Counted from the first letter of the stretch, positions 1-11,398 are shown. The stretch: DNA of 64,000 bases from Typhlomys cinereus (GCA_023101885.1 JALPQD010000006.1:10249085-10313084); one strand, 5' to 3'. The notes: generated by a model not told the origin, from the sequence alone. Translations and numbers: made by a program.

Positions 1-2745
1 TTCCAGATGCTCTGGAAAGTTAATACTCCAAGGCCATGAAAGTGTGAATGACAGCTGGACTCGCTGACTTATCACTTCTATAAATACTGCCTGCTGGATA
101 TGCTGCTTCTCTGGGCAAAGATACTATTTTTTAAAGAACTGAAATTTGAGGTTTTGGAATTTTTTATGTATTTATGGCTTTAAATATGCATAGTTAATAA
201 GGACAAGTCTTTTTAATTCTAGCAGCTGTTGCTTTAAAGAGCAAATATGAGAGATTTTTTTCTCTTCCTTTTTTACTTTTACTGGGTTTTGTGTGTATGA
301 TGAAAAGCTGATCAGTATTTTCCTTACTATTCATGTCCAATGAACCCTGTAAGTAAACACAGGGGAAAATTAATATGCCGTTTCTATCAATTAACATTGA
401 GCTTATTAGAAGGAATATGTCTGGGATTAACACCAGAAAGGGTCTGTAGATTTCAAGAAGAAACCTACAAAATCTTTTACAATTCCTGTTTTAGTTACAT
501 GTTGATTTATCAGTTGTTATATGAATGCAGAATACTGTAGAGTCATTGCCACTGTAGCAATATTTTCTTGTGGGACTTTTACGACTTTTGCTAGTTTATA
601 CACATTGTCTCCTTTAATGTCAATGGCAATCTTAGAGAGAGACATTAATGCTCCTATGTGGTGGCCCAGCACCAAACTCAGGTAAGAAATGGTAGGAACC
701 ACACTGATCCAGCCCAGCTCCCTAGCCCAGACTCTTAGCCAGTCAGGCTATGTTGGGTCGAAAGGAAAGGACTCCTTTACAAAACACTCAGAGGGGCCTC
801 AGGTTCTTTCACTGAGCCTTTCCATTGCAGCTCTGAGGCTGCTTGGCTTGTCTCATGAAACTTCTGGAGAAAGCTCGGTATCTCATTCTGCATTAGATTA
901 CAATGCAGACCCTTCCCAACCCAGGCATGGGGTAAAGGATACCATTCGTTGCCAGACGTCACTGTTCAAAATTAACTCCTCACCATGAACATTTGGGAAA
1001 TCTATTCCCTTCCGCGTAAATGCTTCCTAAACCTGAGCAGCCACTGTCACCATGATCTTGGCAAAACACATTATTGTTTGTACAGCTCAGGCTCTTTTGA
1101 GGGTCCAAGGTATTCTATCTTCTCCATGGACCTGAATTTCCAGATTCAGTGATTCTTAATATTGAATTCCATCTTAACTTTTGTGCTTTCCAGAAATCCA
1201 GTCATGAAGTATCTTTTATGAGATGTGGTGATTTTCCTTCAAGAAGCAAAACACAAGCGGATTGAAGGCTTGCTTTCTTTGGTGGCCCCTGGGCTATTTG
1301 ACAGAATAAGATTCTAGTTTTAGACTTCAAGGCTATAAATCTCAATTTACCATGACCTTGAATATGGTACTGAACTCCTTCTCAGTTCACACCTGATTCT
1401 GGGGGAAAAAAGTGCATGAAAGTAGCTCAGCAGAGGCTAGACAGCAGACACATCTGGCACCTAGTGCACTGCCTGGTGTATGGTAACACTCAGCAAACAG
1501 CAGGATGCATTCTCATCATCTTGAAGCCACTTAATGCCTCTGTTTCAATGCCCAGAGCCCTCTTTGGTAACATTGGAGACCTTCCTGAGCATCGTCTTAA
1601 AATGTCATGCTGAAGCCATTTGCCTTCAGTGTCCTTGGAGACACTGCCCTGCAATTTCCACTAAGTATATTTAATGTACAATTTCTCTTCACGCAGAACT
1701 TCATTCACCTCTCTCCATTCTGAAATTGACCCTATCTTATTCACTGGTTTTTTCTGTGTTCACTGCAGCTTGAAGTCCTTGAGTCCATCAACAGGTTTTT
1801 GGTCTTGCTCTATCAAGTATGATTTATTGTGCATCTGCAAGGTCTGAGTTAAAATAGTCAAAATGGATTAGCTATGAACAAAAGCAAAACATGATCAAGA
1901 ATGATATAGTCTCTGTCTTGTCCTTCAAGGTATTAAGGGTGATCACATTTTCTATTTCAGTGCATGAAGTGGGGTCAGATATTGGGGGGTTGCTCACTGT
2001 GCCTGGCAGGAAAACACTAAATGTTATAGTGCATTATTTGGTATTAGGCATTACTTCATAACACCTATGTCTCCTTGCATAGAAAACTAAACTGTATGTA
2101 AGCATTAAGGGATACAATTGAAGGCGAGGAGTTTTCTTTTGTATCTCTTTTCCTATAGTAAAGCTAAAATGATAGCAATGTTCACAAAACCGTGCTTTGC
2201 TTGTAAGGCAAGTGATTAGCAATAAAGATGAATAATAACTTTTTATTAAAAATTAGAGTAAATACCAGATGGCTGAACCCTTGGATACCCCAATAGAAAA
2301 AAAATTTCCTTCAGTATTTTAGCCCAAGCACTTTAGGAGATGTGTATGCTGCTTGCTTTCTGATGAGTAACAGCATGTAGCATTGTTAAGCTTGATTAAG
2401 CAAATTTAATTAGTGTAACTCAATGTGTTTTTGTAAGTGGATAAAATATATTCCACTTTAGGCATGACTGTTAATCTTTAATTTATAAAATAAAAGTTAA
2501 AGTGTAACCATAAAATATTAACATCGCAATAAGCCACATTTAAAGGAATAAGGGCACTTTTTGTTAAGTGTGCTCAGCAAGATTTTTAACCCTGAAATTC
2601 AAAGGAAATTGCCTTACTAGTCTTCTCTTTCCGGTGTTATATCTCGGTCCTATATTAGATGATAACAGTATAAGAGTAACAAGGGATAAGAATACTTAAT
2701 TTTTAAATGGTCCTAAGGCCACGTTAATTCAACTAGAATTTGTAT
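1..2745. other. unique-looking sequence, no gene seen
   Basis: AT-rich DNA with scattered short open frames on both strands, none longer than about 100 codons. None shows a recognisable protein motif, splice-bounded coding pattern or codon bias. Around 1455-1500 a short stretch faintly recalls a MIR/L2 tail (a 'gcctggtgtatggtaacactcagcaaa' type match), too weak to call. No promoter or CpG cluster is visible. Most likely intergenic or intronic. Confidence 0.6.
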
Positions 2746-2759
2746 AAGAATAGTCTTCA

Positions 2760-2969
2760 GGGGCTAGAGAGGTGGCTCAGGGGTTAAGCCTCTGCCTTGC
2801 AGGCAGAAGGTCCTGAGTTCGGATCCTAGACCCCACGTATAGACACCAGGCGGAAGCGTGGGCAGCCTGCATTTCTGGTCCTGGTAGGGCAGAGCCTGTG
2901 AATCCTGGGCCGGAGTAAACAAGGAGGAGGTGGAGACGGTCCATGGTGGTTCCCAAATTCGCCTGTGGT

Positions 2970-3014
<45 letters not shown>

Positions 3015-3050
3015 GCACAATTGAATAAATCAATTAAATATGTAAAAAAA
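2760..3050 (+). mobile_element. young B2-superfamily tRNA-derived SINE with internal (CA)n
   Basis: A non-autonomous, RNA polymerase III-type retroposon. The head 'ggggctagagaggtggctca' gives an A-box-like region, and 'gagttcggatcc' at 2815-2826 is a B-box-like promoter. A GC-rich body follows, then a (CA)n at 2973-3010 and an A-rich tail that starts near 'attgaataaat'. The 14-bp direct repeats 'aagaatagtcttca' at 2746-2759 and 3051-3064 are perfect TSDs, so the ends are exact and the insertion is recent. Like other SINEs it depends on L1 reverse transcriptase. Four close relatives lie in this window, at 11399, 27338, 35273 and 35594. Confidence 0.9.
2973..3010. repeat. (CA)n microsatellite inside SINE
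   Basis: Nineteen uninterrupted CA units followed by 'gcacgcac'. The tract sits at the same place in the SINE as the CA/GT tracts of the copies at 27338 and 35594, so it came in with the element and did not arise here. Confidence 0.95.
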
Positions 3051-3274
3051 AAGAATAGTCTTCAAACCTGGTCAAGGACTTTTATTAGGGTCTTTGAAGT
3101 TAAAGGCAGAAGGAGATCTAAAACTCACCTTAGAAAATCATTGAGTTTTATTTTTTGAAAAGCAATGAAATCATAAACAATAAATGAAAGAAAATTTAGA
3201 AAATATTCCAATACACTATTCTGAAGATAAAGAAAAGTCATATTTAAAGGATGACTTTATATCTTTAGATATTT

Positions 3275-3367
3275 AAAGTCACAATCCACACCCTTAATCC
3301 TAGTCTAGTACTTAGGAGACCTTATAAAAATGCAGGCAGGCAATCAGGTGATAACACTGAAAGACAT
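3275..3367 (+). mobile_element. possible B1 SINE 5' fragment
   Basis: 'cacacccttaatcctagt' followed by 'acttaggaga' and then 'gcaggcaggcaatca' resembles the first half of a 7SL-derived B1 (cacgcctttaatcccagcacttgggaggcagaggcaggc). It is diverged and ends where the L1 target site begins at 3368. No B1 tail is clear beyond the L1 at 5809, so this is tentative. Confidence 0.4.
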
Positions 3368-3383
3368 AAGAGAAGAGCTTTCC

Positions 3384-4768
3384 ATTGGCAGAATCAACAT
3401 TGTAAAAATGACCATCCTACCAAAGGCAATATACAAATTCAATGCTATACCAATTAAAATCCCAAAGCAATTCTTTAAAGAAGTTGACCAATTAATCTCA
3501 AAATTCATATGGAGGCACAAAAGATCTAGGATAGCAAAGACAATCCTGAGTAACAAAAACACTGCTGGAGGTATTACCATACCGAACCTTAGTCTATACT
3601 ACAAATCCATAGTTATAAAAACAGCCTGGTACTGGCTCCAAAATAGACACACAGATCAGTGGATAAGGGTTGAGGACTCAGATATAAGCCCACAAAAATA
3701 CAGCCATTTGATCTTCGACAAAGGGGCTCAAAGAATCCAATGGAAAAAGAACAGCATCTTCAACAAATGGTGCTGGCAAAACTGGATCTCCACATGCAGA
3801 AGATTAAAGCTGGACCTGTACTTGTCACCATGTACAAGACTTAATTCCAAATGGATCAAGGACCTTGGATATCAGGCCAGAGACTATAAAAACCATAGTT
3901 GAAAGGATAGGGAACTCCCTTGAGCTGATTGGGCTAGGCCTAAACATTTCCTAAACAGACATCCAATGGCACAGTCACTGCTACCATCTCTCAACAGTTG
4001 GGATCTTGTGAAATTAAAGAGCTTCTGTTCAGATAAAGAGATTGTCATATGAGCTCAAAGGCAACCCACAGAATGGGAGAAAATCTTCACTAACCACATC
4101 TCTGAGAGAGCTCTACTGTCCAGAGTGCACAAAGAACTTAGAAAATTAAACACCAAGGAAACCAATGGCCCAATTAAAAAATGAGCCCTGGAACTTAAAA
4201 GAAACTTTACCAGAGATGAAATTAAAATGTCTAACAAATATCTTAAAAAATGCTCTACTTCTTTAGCCATCAGGGAAATGCAAATCAAAACCTCCCTGAG
4301 ATATCATCTCACCCCGGTCAGGATGGCAAAAATCCACAATACAAACAACAACAAGTGCTGGAGAGGATGTGGAGAGAGGGGAACTCTGCTACATTGCTGG
4401 TGGGAGTGCAGACTCTTACAGCCATTCTGGTGAGCTGTCTGGAGATTCTTAAAGAAATTAAAGATTGAAATGCCATATGACCCTGCTATTCCACTTTTGG
4501 GAATAACCCCCCATGCAGCAGAGGTATGTTCATAGCAGCACTGTTTACAATAGCAAAGTCATGGAATCAACCTAAATGTCCAACAGTTGACAAGTGGATA
4601 AGGAAAAGGTGGTACATCTATACAATGGAGTACTACTCAGCCATCAAAAATGATGAATTACTGGAATTTGCTGGGAAGTGGATGTCATTAGAAAGAATTA
4701 TATTAAGTGAAGTATCCCAACCCCAGAAAGTTAAGCACCGTATGTACTCCCTAATAGGTGGCTCCTAG
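3384..4768 (+). pseudogene. L1 ORF2 C-terminal remnant, frameshifted
   Basis: The C-terminal part of the L1 ORF2 protein, downstream of the endonuclease and reverse transcriptase catalytic core. The first frame (to 3902) reads typical post-RT sequence such as 'GRINIVKMTILPKAIYKFNA'. The reading then shifts frame, meets in-frame stops near 4050 and 4180, and continues in 4227-4433. The C-terminal zinc-knuckle-like motif C-x3-C-x7-H-x4-C is intact at 4356-4409. A further break lies at 4525/4526, where 25 nt present in the sister copy (38030-38054) are missing. The last segment (4526-4768) ends at a conserved stop after 'MYSLIGGS'. The ATG at 3330 lies in target DNA upstream of the L1 and is not a real start. 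No functional product is expected. Confidence 0.92.
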
Positions 4769-5649
4769 TACCAAACTCACCCAGCCCACATTGAGACACT
4801 CAAGGGTAAACCTATGTAATACGGTAATTGCAAGGATTGTGAACAGGAGGGATGGGGTTGGAGGGCCACACCAGACACAAGGAGAGAGGGAACCATGTTA
4901 CAGCAGAGAAAATCGACCTCCAAGGAATGCAAGTAAGTAATGTGACACCTGGTTAAGTTCACAGACGTTCGTTCCTAATCATGTACAACTGAGGGGGTAT
5001 GATCTCACCAGAAGGGGAGGGCATATAGTCTGGCAGATGAAAAGAGATCATTTTGCAAATGGGTGACTGATCCCTCCCTCACCGAGGTTTCCTGCTTTTA
5101 TTACATCTACCCTTGAATGTGCTATTATAACAAGACTCCAGTTTAACAGTTTTTTGTCTCTGACCAGGGGGTGACATACAGTGCCCATCAGGATGGAGTG
5201 AAGGGCATTGCAGGAGCAGCAAAACTGCAAAAGAAAATCAACAAACCACAATCCAGAACTTCAGAGACTCTATATCATCCACATAGAACTAAGCCAGCCT
5301 AATCTCCCCCCATCCTGAAACTCAGGGACATCTGCGGAAGAGGGGGCGGTAAGATTGTAAGAGCAAAAGGATGGGGGGAGCAATGATTTGAAGAGTCTCC
5401 ACACTAGATAGGGCTGAAGCAATCATAATAGGACTTTGCATGCCCTGCGCCATGTCCGTCACACTATTGACCTCATCGGCTAAAGGCACCAAGATCCTTG
5501 GAGGCAAGGGATTGACAGCCACAGTAGTGTTCCTATGCTTAAGGGGAACACGAGAAAGGGTTCAGGGAAATGCCACTGTGTCCTTTTATGTCATCGGAAA
5601 GGAGGACCAAGAGGAGAGTTAGGCATACACAATAAAGGACTCTCTGGGA

Positions 5650-5730
5650 ATTGGTGGGGAGGCACTGGGAGATGGGGAGGGAGGGAGGAGGAGCAGGAGG
5701 TTCGGGGGGAGGAGGAGGGGGGGAGGGAAC
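5650..5730 (+). repeat. L1 3'UTR polypurine / G-rich tract
   Basis: An almost pure purine stretch with many GGG runs just before the L1 3' end. The same tract appears as its reverse complement near 22690-22770, 37590-37645 and 45240-45330, and in a diverged form at 60395-60510. G-rich, potentially quadruplex-forming tracts are a known feature of mammalian L1 3'UTRs. Function here is not shown. Confidence 0.8.
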
Positions 5731-5808
5731 TGGTCTACCTATTAAGTTTGTATGAGCGGAAATAATAATAAAGAATGTTAAAAAAAAAAAAAAAGAGAAG
5801 AGCTTTCC

Positions 5809-6900
5809 TTGAATGCTCATGTTGTGGTCAATACAGTGCCAGTCATCACAATCAACAATATCTCATTTTCTTGCTCTCTGCCTCATCTGTGTGTCTTGTC
5901 TCCTTTTGTCTGGCTTCTTGTCTTTTTATTACTTTATTAATGCAAATCATCTTCTCTGAAGTTAAAAAGAGAGAGAGAAAAGAAACGAAAAGCTGATCAT
6001 AACACAATGGAAGCTGTGCACACTTACATACATGGATGGGGAGGTGCAGGTGAAGCATGGAAGGATTTGAACTTGGCCATCTTGCAGGAAAGAAAGAGCA
6101 CAGAATACCATTTAACTATTATAACAACATCATTAAATCTGAATACATTTTCCTCAAGTATATGGCCTGCTTCATAACGAAGCACCTCTCTCTCAGAGTA
6201 GTTCATGACAGATCTCTGGAGGCATAGGGTCATAAACCAAAAAGATAGATAGGAAAGTAATCTGAGAAAAGGAAAATGAATCCATTGAGAAATGGTGCAT
6301 ATATACAGAATGGAAAGACAACTTATTTCAAAATAGTGATCTTGCTTATTCATTTGATCAATATTTGATATATATCTTTCACATGTCTGATAACTTTGTT
6401 AATTGCTCATCTTATAACTTGGGAAACATTGACTATTATTACTTTTTCATGAAATCTCTGATGATTAAGTGATAAACCCACCAGAAGAAAGAAACAGAGT
6501 CATCCTACTACATCATAACATGGCTCTTGTACACGTCTCTTATGTCCCCTTACATCACTCCTGACTTGCCTCCTGTTCCCTTCTAGAATCATCACGGTGT
6601 TTCCAAAGTGCTTAGTCAGACTGTCCTGATCTTGCCATTTCTGCAGGGAAGCACTTTAGATTTGATGCAGGCCTGTGATCTGCCATCACTCCTGGATAAA
6701 CATGACAGACTCAATGAATGAGTACCTAAAGAAACGTACAGGAATAAGATGTTTCTTCTCATAGTTTCTTTAAAGGACATGCCAAAACTGAAAGCAAAAC
6801 AGTTTTGACACTTTATTAAAATGATAACACTATCTTCTCTTTCCCAAGCAGTATTTGGGCGATGAAAACTTTTAAGATGTTCAAAAGCCATTGTCAAAAG
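5809..6900. other. unique-looking sequence
   Basis: AT-rich, no repeat family recognised. The longest open frame, about 109 codons on the minus strand near 6024-6353, has no recognisable motif. I see no gene evidence. Confidence 0.55.
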
Positions 6901-6902
6901 CC

Positions 6903-7127
6903 AAAGCCTTTAAGCACTTGAACCTTGCTTGACCAAAGTATTGAAGAGGTATTAGGTACATGTTCCAGTAGACAAATGGGTAGATGATAGATTAAAAAAA
7001 TAGATGAATACATAGATAAAAAAGGCAAAGTCAGTAGTCAAAACTTTTGGCAACTTGAACCTATCTTGACCAAAATACTTACTAAGTGTTAGGTGAATGC
7101 TTCAATGGAAAGATGGACAGATGATAT
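6903..7127 (+). repeat. degenerate tandem duplication, period about 137 bp
   Basis: Two segments align along their length: 6903-6995 and 7039-7127. Shared anchors are 'acttgaacc', 'cttgaccaaa', 'ttaggt' and a closing 'agatgatag/agatgatata'. 'acttgaac' starts at 6916 and again at 7053. The copies differ at many positions, so the duplication is old. A GATA-like repeat adjoins the second copy. Confidence 0.7.
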
Positions 7128-7315
7128 ACAGATGATAGGTGGACACATGAATAATGATGATAAATTGAGAGATCAATGACAGATAGTAAATGGTAAATAA
7201 TAAGTGATAAATAGGTGATATATGAATAATAGATGATATGCTGATAATAGACAAGCAATACAGATTATAGACAGATGAAAGATGATAGAAAGATAGATTA
7301 CAAATGCATAAAAGA
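7105..7315. repeat. degenerate (GATA/GATGATA)-like simple repeat
   Basis: An impure series of 'agatgata', 'gataaat' and 'gatagatag' motifs over about 200 bp. The minus-strand frame at 7173-7418 (SIIFHLSIIC-like) is a translation of this low-complexity DNA, not a gene. Confidence 0.75.
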
Positions 7316-7354
7316 TATTTTCATGCACATGAAAAATATGAGTAATAAATGTAA

Positions 7355-7500
7355 ATGTCCATTTACCATTGAGGAAAGAAATACTCTGATGGAGTAAAAA
7401 ATCTACCCAAGGTAACATAGCTATTAAACAGTGGAATGTAAAATTTGAATCCAGGAATTGTATTTAACTTTACCCTATAGTCTTTCTGCTATACATTGTT
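7355..7500 (+). mobile_element. MIR SINE fragment
   Basis: The segment containing 'taacatagctattaaacagtgg' followed by 'tttgaatccagga' and 'tctttctgctatacattgtt' matches the MIR core and 3' half (aaggtcacacagctagtaagtgg...gaacccagg...). It is strongly diverged, as expected for this ancient mammalian SINE. Confidence 0.7.
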
Positions 7501-7504
7501 TTCT

Positions 7505-9400
7505 TCCTGTTGGTAGACCTTAGCATTCTTAAAAAGGAAATGACAATCTTTACCGGCAATCATTATTAAGGACCTTGTGCAGGACTAACAAATTTAGACC
7601 TCAATCACTTAGAGATGGATTAAAAAGCATGAAGGAATCTGAAGACCTTTTTGACTTGCTACTGACTGCTCATTTCATATTGCCAGCTCCCTGAGGGGAA
7701 GGAGAAATGCCTGGTTGGTGATTGAAGAGGTAAACAAATAAGGCAAATATCAACAGTTCATGGACAATCAATCACTGAATATATGCCAATAAGCACAAGT
7801 CCAGTGTGTCTTGCAAGCAAGCAACTGAAATAAATCACTTCTTTAAAAAAGAGCATTATCACTGTCGTGAGTATAATATTTGACATTTCTAATGAGCATT
7901 AGTAGCTATCAAGTAAAAACCAATTTAAACAATACTATATTCAAATCAAAATCAAATTAAAATTCTAGAGGTGCAGAACGTCTGGGAACAAGCTTTTGCA
8001 GAACTTCACCAAATAGAGCTCTAAGTGCACAAAATTGCTCAAATGCTTTCAACCTTTTAACAAGAATTCTGCTTTCAGTGTTTTAAGAAACAGCAAAATA
8101 ACTTTCCTTCAGTCAAATTGAGGGTCATTTTCTTCTCTGTGATGATCATGTAGTAAAGACATTCTTTATTCAATTTATTTTGTGGAAAGATAATTTGAAA
8201 ATATGCATGTACTTAAGCAGGAAAGTATGCATGGTCTGCGACCTGTACTCCCCCATCATTAGTGAAAGCCAACAGATTCATCTTTCATGCTGCAATTTGC
8301 TAACATGATTTAGGGTTCTTTTAAACCTTGTCATATTTATAACAATAAAAGTCTTTTTATTAAACACCTAGCCATCCTTTCCTTCTTTTGCAGTTCTTCT
8401 ATACTATCTCATGTGTTGGAGAATGAGATATTGTTAAAAAATGACTTAGAAATTAATTCACTCAAGAATTGTTGGAATTCAAGTAAACAAGACCTCTGAT
8501 CAAGGGATCTGGGTGGCAAGTTCTCAGAATCTCAGAATCAGTCTTGTATGCTAGTCTTAGGAGGAATGAGGGAAATAATTCCATCCTGTTCAGTAAAGTC
8601 CTAACCATGAATCAGTATGCAAAAATTGACTCATTTAAACATTATAACTGGCAAAAGAGATATTTATGTCCCTCCTCTGGCTATCAGACTATTGAAACAA
8701 TGGACTTCCATGAATTAAGATTTCCTTAGGAATCTCATGCTGGAGAAAAGAGAATATCATGAAGCCTTGCTTCCCAAGATGTGATTTCACACAGTTCTGA
8801 CAGCTTACCAGACAACCTTACAGGAGAGATTGCAGACAAGACAAGGAAGGGTCAGTGGTGTGCAGAGACACACCCTTTCTAGGATTAATTAGTCACACAT
8901 GCCTCAGGCTTTCTATCTGAAACTAAATCTTATGTTGGTAGATGGACTTGGGGGCCACTAGACTTCTTTACTTGTTCCTCTTCCCAATGTGGTCACATTG
9001 AATGCATTTCTTTTCTCTGTTTTTCATTATTATTTGTCTTTTTACTTGGCATAGTGGAGACATACCCATGACAACTCTTGGACTTTCAGAGTCCAAACTT
9101 TGACCTTAAAATCTCCCAGAACACAGTGAAACCCTTTTTAAGATGTGAAAAACAGACACAGAACTGCTTAGAGAATGAAATAAGAAATTCCAGCTCTATC
9201 TTTTTAAAAAGCAAGTCAAAGTCCAGTAATTGTATTATAATGTGCCTCCATGTGCTTCTGAGACTCCAGTTTCTATTAATTCTCACAAGAAACACACACA
9301 CACACTTTCACATTTATGTGTAATAGTAACATTAATGTTCTATATTCCATCAGTATTAGTGACTGTCTCAGGCTAGTGACTTTACCAACACTATTAATTA
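7505..9400. other. unique-looking sequence
   Basis: AT-rich, without a recognised repeat. Open frames are at most about 81 codons and have no motif. A short (CA)n lies near 9292-9305. Confidence 0.55.
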
Positions 9401-9409
9401 CTTTGTACA

Positions 9410-9500
9410 AGTATTATCAGATATATATCTTATATGTATGAGATATATGTCAATATATAGTAAACATATATACATTTATATGATATATGTCTTCATATAC
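9410..9500. repeat. AT-rich low-complexity region
   Basis: Alternating 'atatat', 'tatatg' and 'catata' motifs with no regular period. Downstream, 'atattctatc' is repeated in tandem at about 9515-9535. Confidence 0.6.
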
Positions 9501-9629
9501 ACCTGGAAGGGATTATATTCTATCATATTCTATCATAACATTTCTTAATTCATAAGGCTAATAATACTTTCTTAAGTGTAAGGTTTACAATACTTTCTAA
9601 TGCTATCTACCAGGAGTCAATTTGACACT

Positions 9630-9673
9630 TAATGACTTTTGTGTGTATATGTATATATGTATATGTATGTATT

Positions 9674-9719
<46 letters not shown>

Positions 9720-9951
9720 AGAGGTCACTGTATGTGCCTTTGGAGACCAAAGGTTGACTTCAAGAATCATTGTGAATTGCACTTCCACCTTATTGCTTTG
9801 CTCCGGGCTTTCCCAGGCTCTTCCTTCCAAATATGGACCTGCAGGCCACCACCATTCCCACCTGATGTTTTTACATGGGGTCTGGAACACAAACTTGGAT
9901 ACTTCTGTTTGCAAGGCAAAGGCTTTAAACCCTGAGTCATCTCCCCAGCCT
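9630..9951 (-). mobile_element. older member of the (CA)n-bearing SINE family
   Basis: The reverse strand reads 'ggctggggagatgactcagg' from 9951 leftward, then a diverged version of the GC-rich body, then the (CA)n (GT at 9678-9716 on the plus strand) and an A/T-rich tail. Order of parts matches the young SINEs, but identity is clearly lower; it resembles the copies at 40088 and 50064. Imperfect flanks 'tgacacttaatgac' (9622) and 'caacacctaattac' (9953) may be decayed TSDs. Confidence 0.75.
9678..9716. repeat. (TG)n microsatellite
   Basis: Continuous TG units inside the 3' part of the minus-strand SINE, preceded by impure 'gtatat' repeats. Confidence 0.95.
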
Positions 9952-9971
9952 CAACACCTAATTACTTTACG

Positions 9972-10110
9972 GTTAATCCTACAGCTAGACATAGTGGTAT
10001 ATGTCTATAACCACTACACTTGGGAGGTAGATTCAACAGAATCAGGAATTGAAGATCATCACTGACTGCATAGAAAATTTTAAGACCATCCTGGGCTACA
10101 TGAAATACTA

Positions 10111-10111
<1 letters not shown>
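9972..10111 (+). mobile_element. B1 (7SL-derived) SINE
   Basis: Diverged B1: 'agctagacatagtggtatat', 'aaccactacacttgggaggt', then 'aagaccatcctgggctacat' near the end, in the order expected of rodent B1. The 3' end runs straight into a (CA)n at 10112-10145. No clean TSD was found. Confidence 0.75.

Positions 10112-10145
<34 letters not shown>
10112..10145. repeat. (CA)n microsatellite
   Basis: Pure CA units directly at the 3' end of a B1 copy, a frequent place for microsatellite birth. Confidence 0.95.
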
Positions 10146-10147
<2 letters not shown>

Positions 10148-10495
10148 TCTAGTCTATAGTCATATGCAAGCTACATGCTTCATGGATTCAAGCTTTATTC
10201 ATTATTTGAAAACTTGAAACAACGTGAATATGAAAAACTGTGGGTAAAATTAATCCCAATACAATCATATTGTAAAATATAATCATTTAAAATAAATGAA
10301 TACTTTTTTGCCACACAAAATACTGGTAAAAACCATCATAACATATATAGACTACACGCATGCACATACCCACACATACAGCTTTACATTCATATACATA
10401 CATAAAATAAATAACATAGGAGTCTTTAAGTTTGGAAATTGTAATGCTTTTCCCCAGAGATCAGGAAGAAGTTACTCCTATTTAAGCAATCTCTA

Positions 10496-10640
10496 TGTGA
10501 TAGTTAGTGTTAATTATCAATTTAAGAGGTGTGCCTCCATACACACCTGCAGGGATTATCTAGATTAAAGTTAACCCACAACAGGGAATTAATATACAGT
10601 CCATTAGCACAAAATCTGTGCAGAAATGTTTAAGCAGCAT
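10496..10640 (+). mobile_element. ERVL-type LTR 5' fragment
   Basis: Opens with 'tgtgatagttagtgttaatt' and continues 'cctgcagggattatctagat', the 5' pattern of rodent MLT2/ERVL-like LTRs (tgtgatggttaat...gggattatctagatta). It fades by about 10640, so it is 3'-truncated. Non-coding. Confidence 0.6.
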
Positions 10641-11383
10641 AACATTTTTTTAGAAAACTATGCTGCAAAAACCAGAGAAAATATTTAATTTTAAAATTCT
10701 TATTTATATGTTGAATACTGTAATTAGAATATATTCTCAAGGTCATTAACATGAATTTAAATATGAAGCCAAACAGAATAATCATAGAAGTGCACAGTTT
10801 TGATCCCACTCACATGTTCAGTTTTAGAAATATTTATGAATATCTCCAATTAGGTGATATGCAGATCAAAATTTGCAAATTATTATGTAAAAAGAAGAAA
10901 CAAAACAGTGTTTTAAGACATTTAATTTCAAGGCAACTAGAAGCCTCTGATGACTTTTCATCATTTTATTAAAAACTTCAGCCTCAAATTTACCTCATGA
11001 TCAGATTCTGATGTGTGCATTCACTTTATTGATGACCAACTTCCTGTTTCCTTCCTTTGTTCTGTCTTTGCTGAAAGTTCTCTTATCATCTCTGCTAAGA
11101 CATCTATGTTCCTTCTTCACATATTGCCCTTGAAAATGCTCTCTTTCTGCCCATATTCCCTAACACCCCTGTTGACTTCACTGTAATAGCACATAGTGCT
11201 TTTAGATGTGTCCAAAAACAGTGCATCACTATTGCTAGACTTGAGTTTTCAATGTGAGGTGCAGGGCTTTGTCCCCATCTACAGTGTGTGATGCAGGAAT
11301 CTAATCAGTTTATGAGCAAAATAGTGATTGCTGACTTTTGAAACACATCCACTTTGTCAATTTTCATTGGGAAAAGCTGAGGT
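10640..11383. other. unique-looking sequence
   Basis: No repeat or gene recognised. A 73-codon frame at 10751-10972 has no motif. Confidence 0.5.
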
Positions 11384-11398
11384 AAAATAAAGGTTTGA

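Larger units (their letters stand above)
3384..5792 (+). mobile_element. 5'-truncated LINE-1 with 16-bp target-site duplications
   Basis: A 2.4-kb L1 insertion that starts inside ORF2, runs through the ORF2 stop at about 4768, carries a roughly 1-kb 3'UTR and ends in poly(A) after 'aataataataaagaatgtt'. The direct repeats 'aagagaagagctttcc' at 3368-3383 and 5793-5808 are perfect TSDs and fix both ends. 5' truncation is usual for L1 target-primed reverse transcription. The 3'UTR contains a strongly G-rich polypurine stretch (about 5650-5730). Four other L1 3' ends in this window (22647, 37575, 45177, 59769) align with this 3'UTR. The copy is dead: no 5'UTR, no ORF1 and a broken ORF2. Confidence 0.95.

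Noticed and set aside
2760..2840. tRNA gene from the A-box and B-box-like motifs
   Set aside because: The head is a SINE; no cloverleaf with a plausible acceptor stem and anticodon could be drawn, and TSDs bound the whole element.
3330..3383. Methionine start for the 190-codon L1 frame
   Set aside because: It lies upstream of the TSD/L1 boundary at 3384, so it is target DNA accidentally in frame.
5539..5820. Pro-rich frame on the minus strand
   Set aside because: It is the L1 polypurine tract read in antisense; parallel frames occur in the other L1 copies.
9622..10065. 147-codon frame through (GT)n and SINE sequence
   Set aside because: It crosses an old SINE, a spacer and a B1; its Val-Cys run is the microsatellite. 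No host protein.
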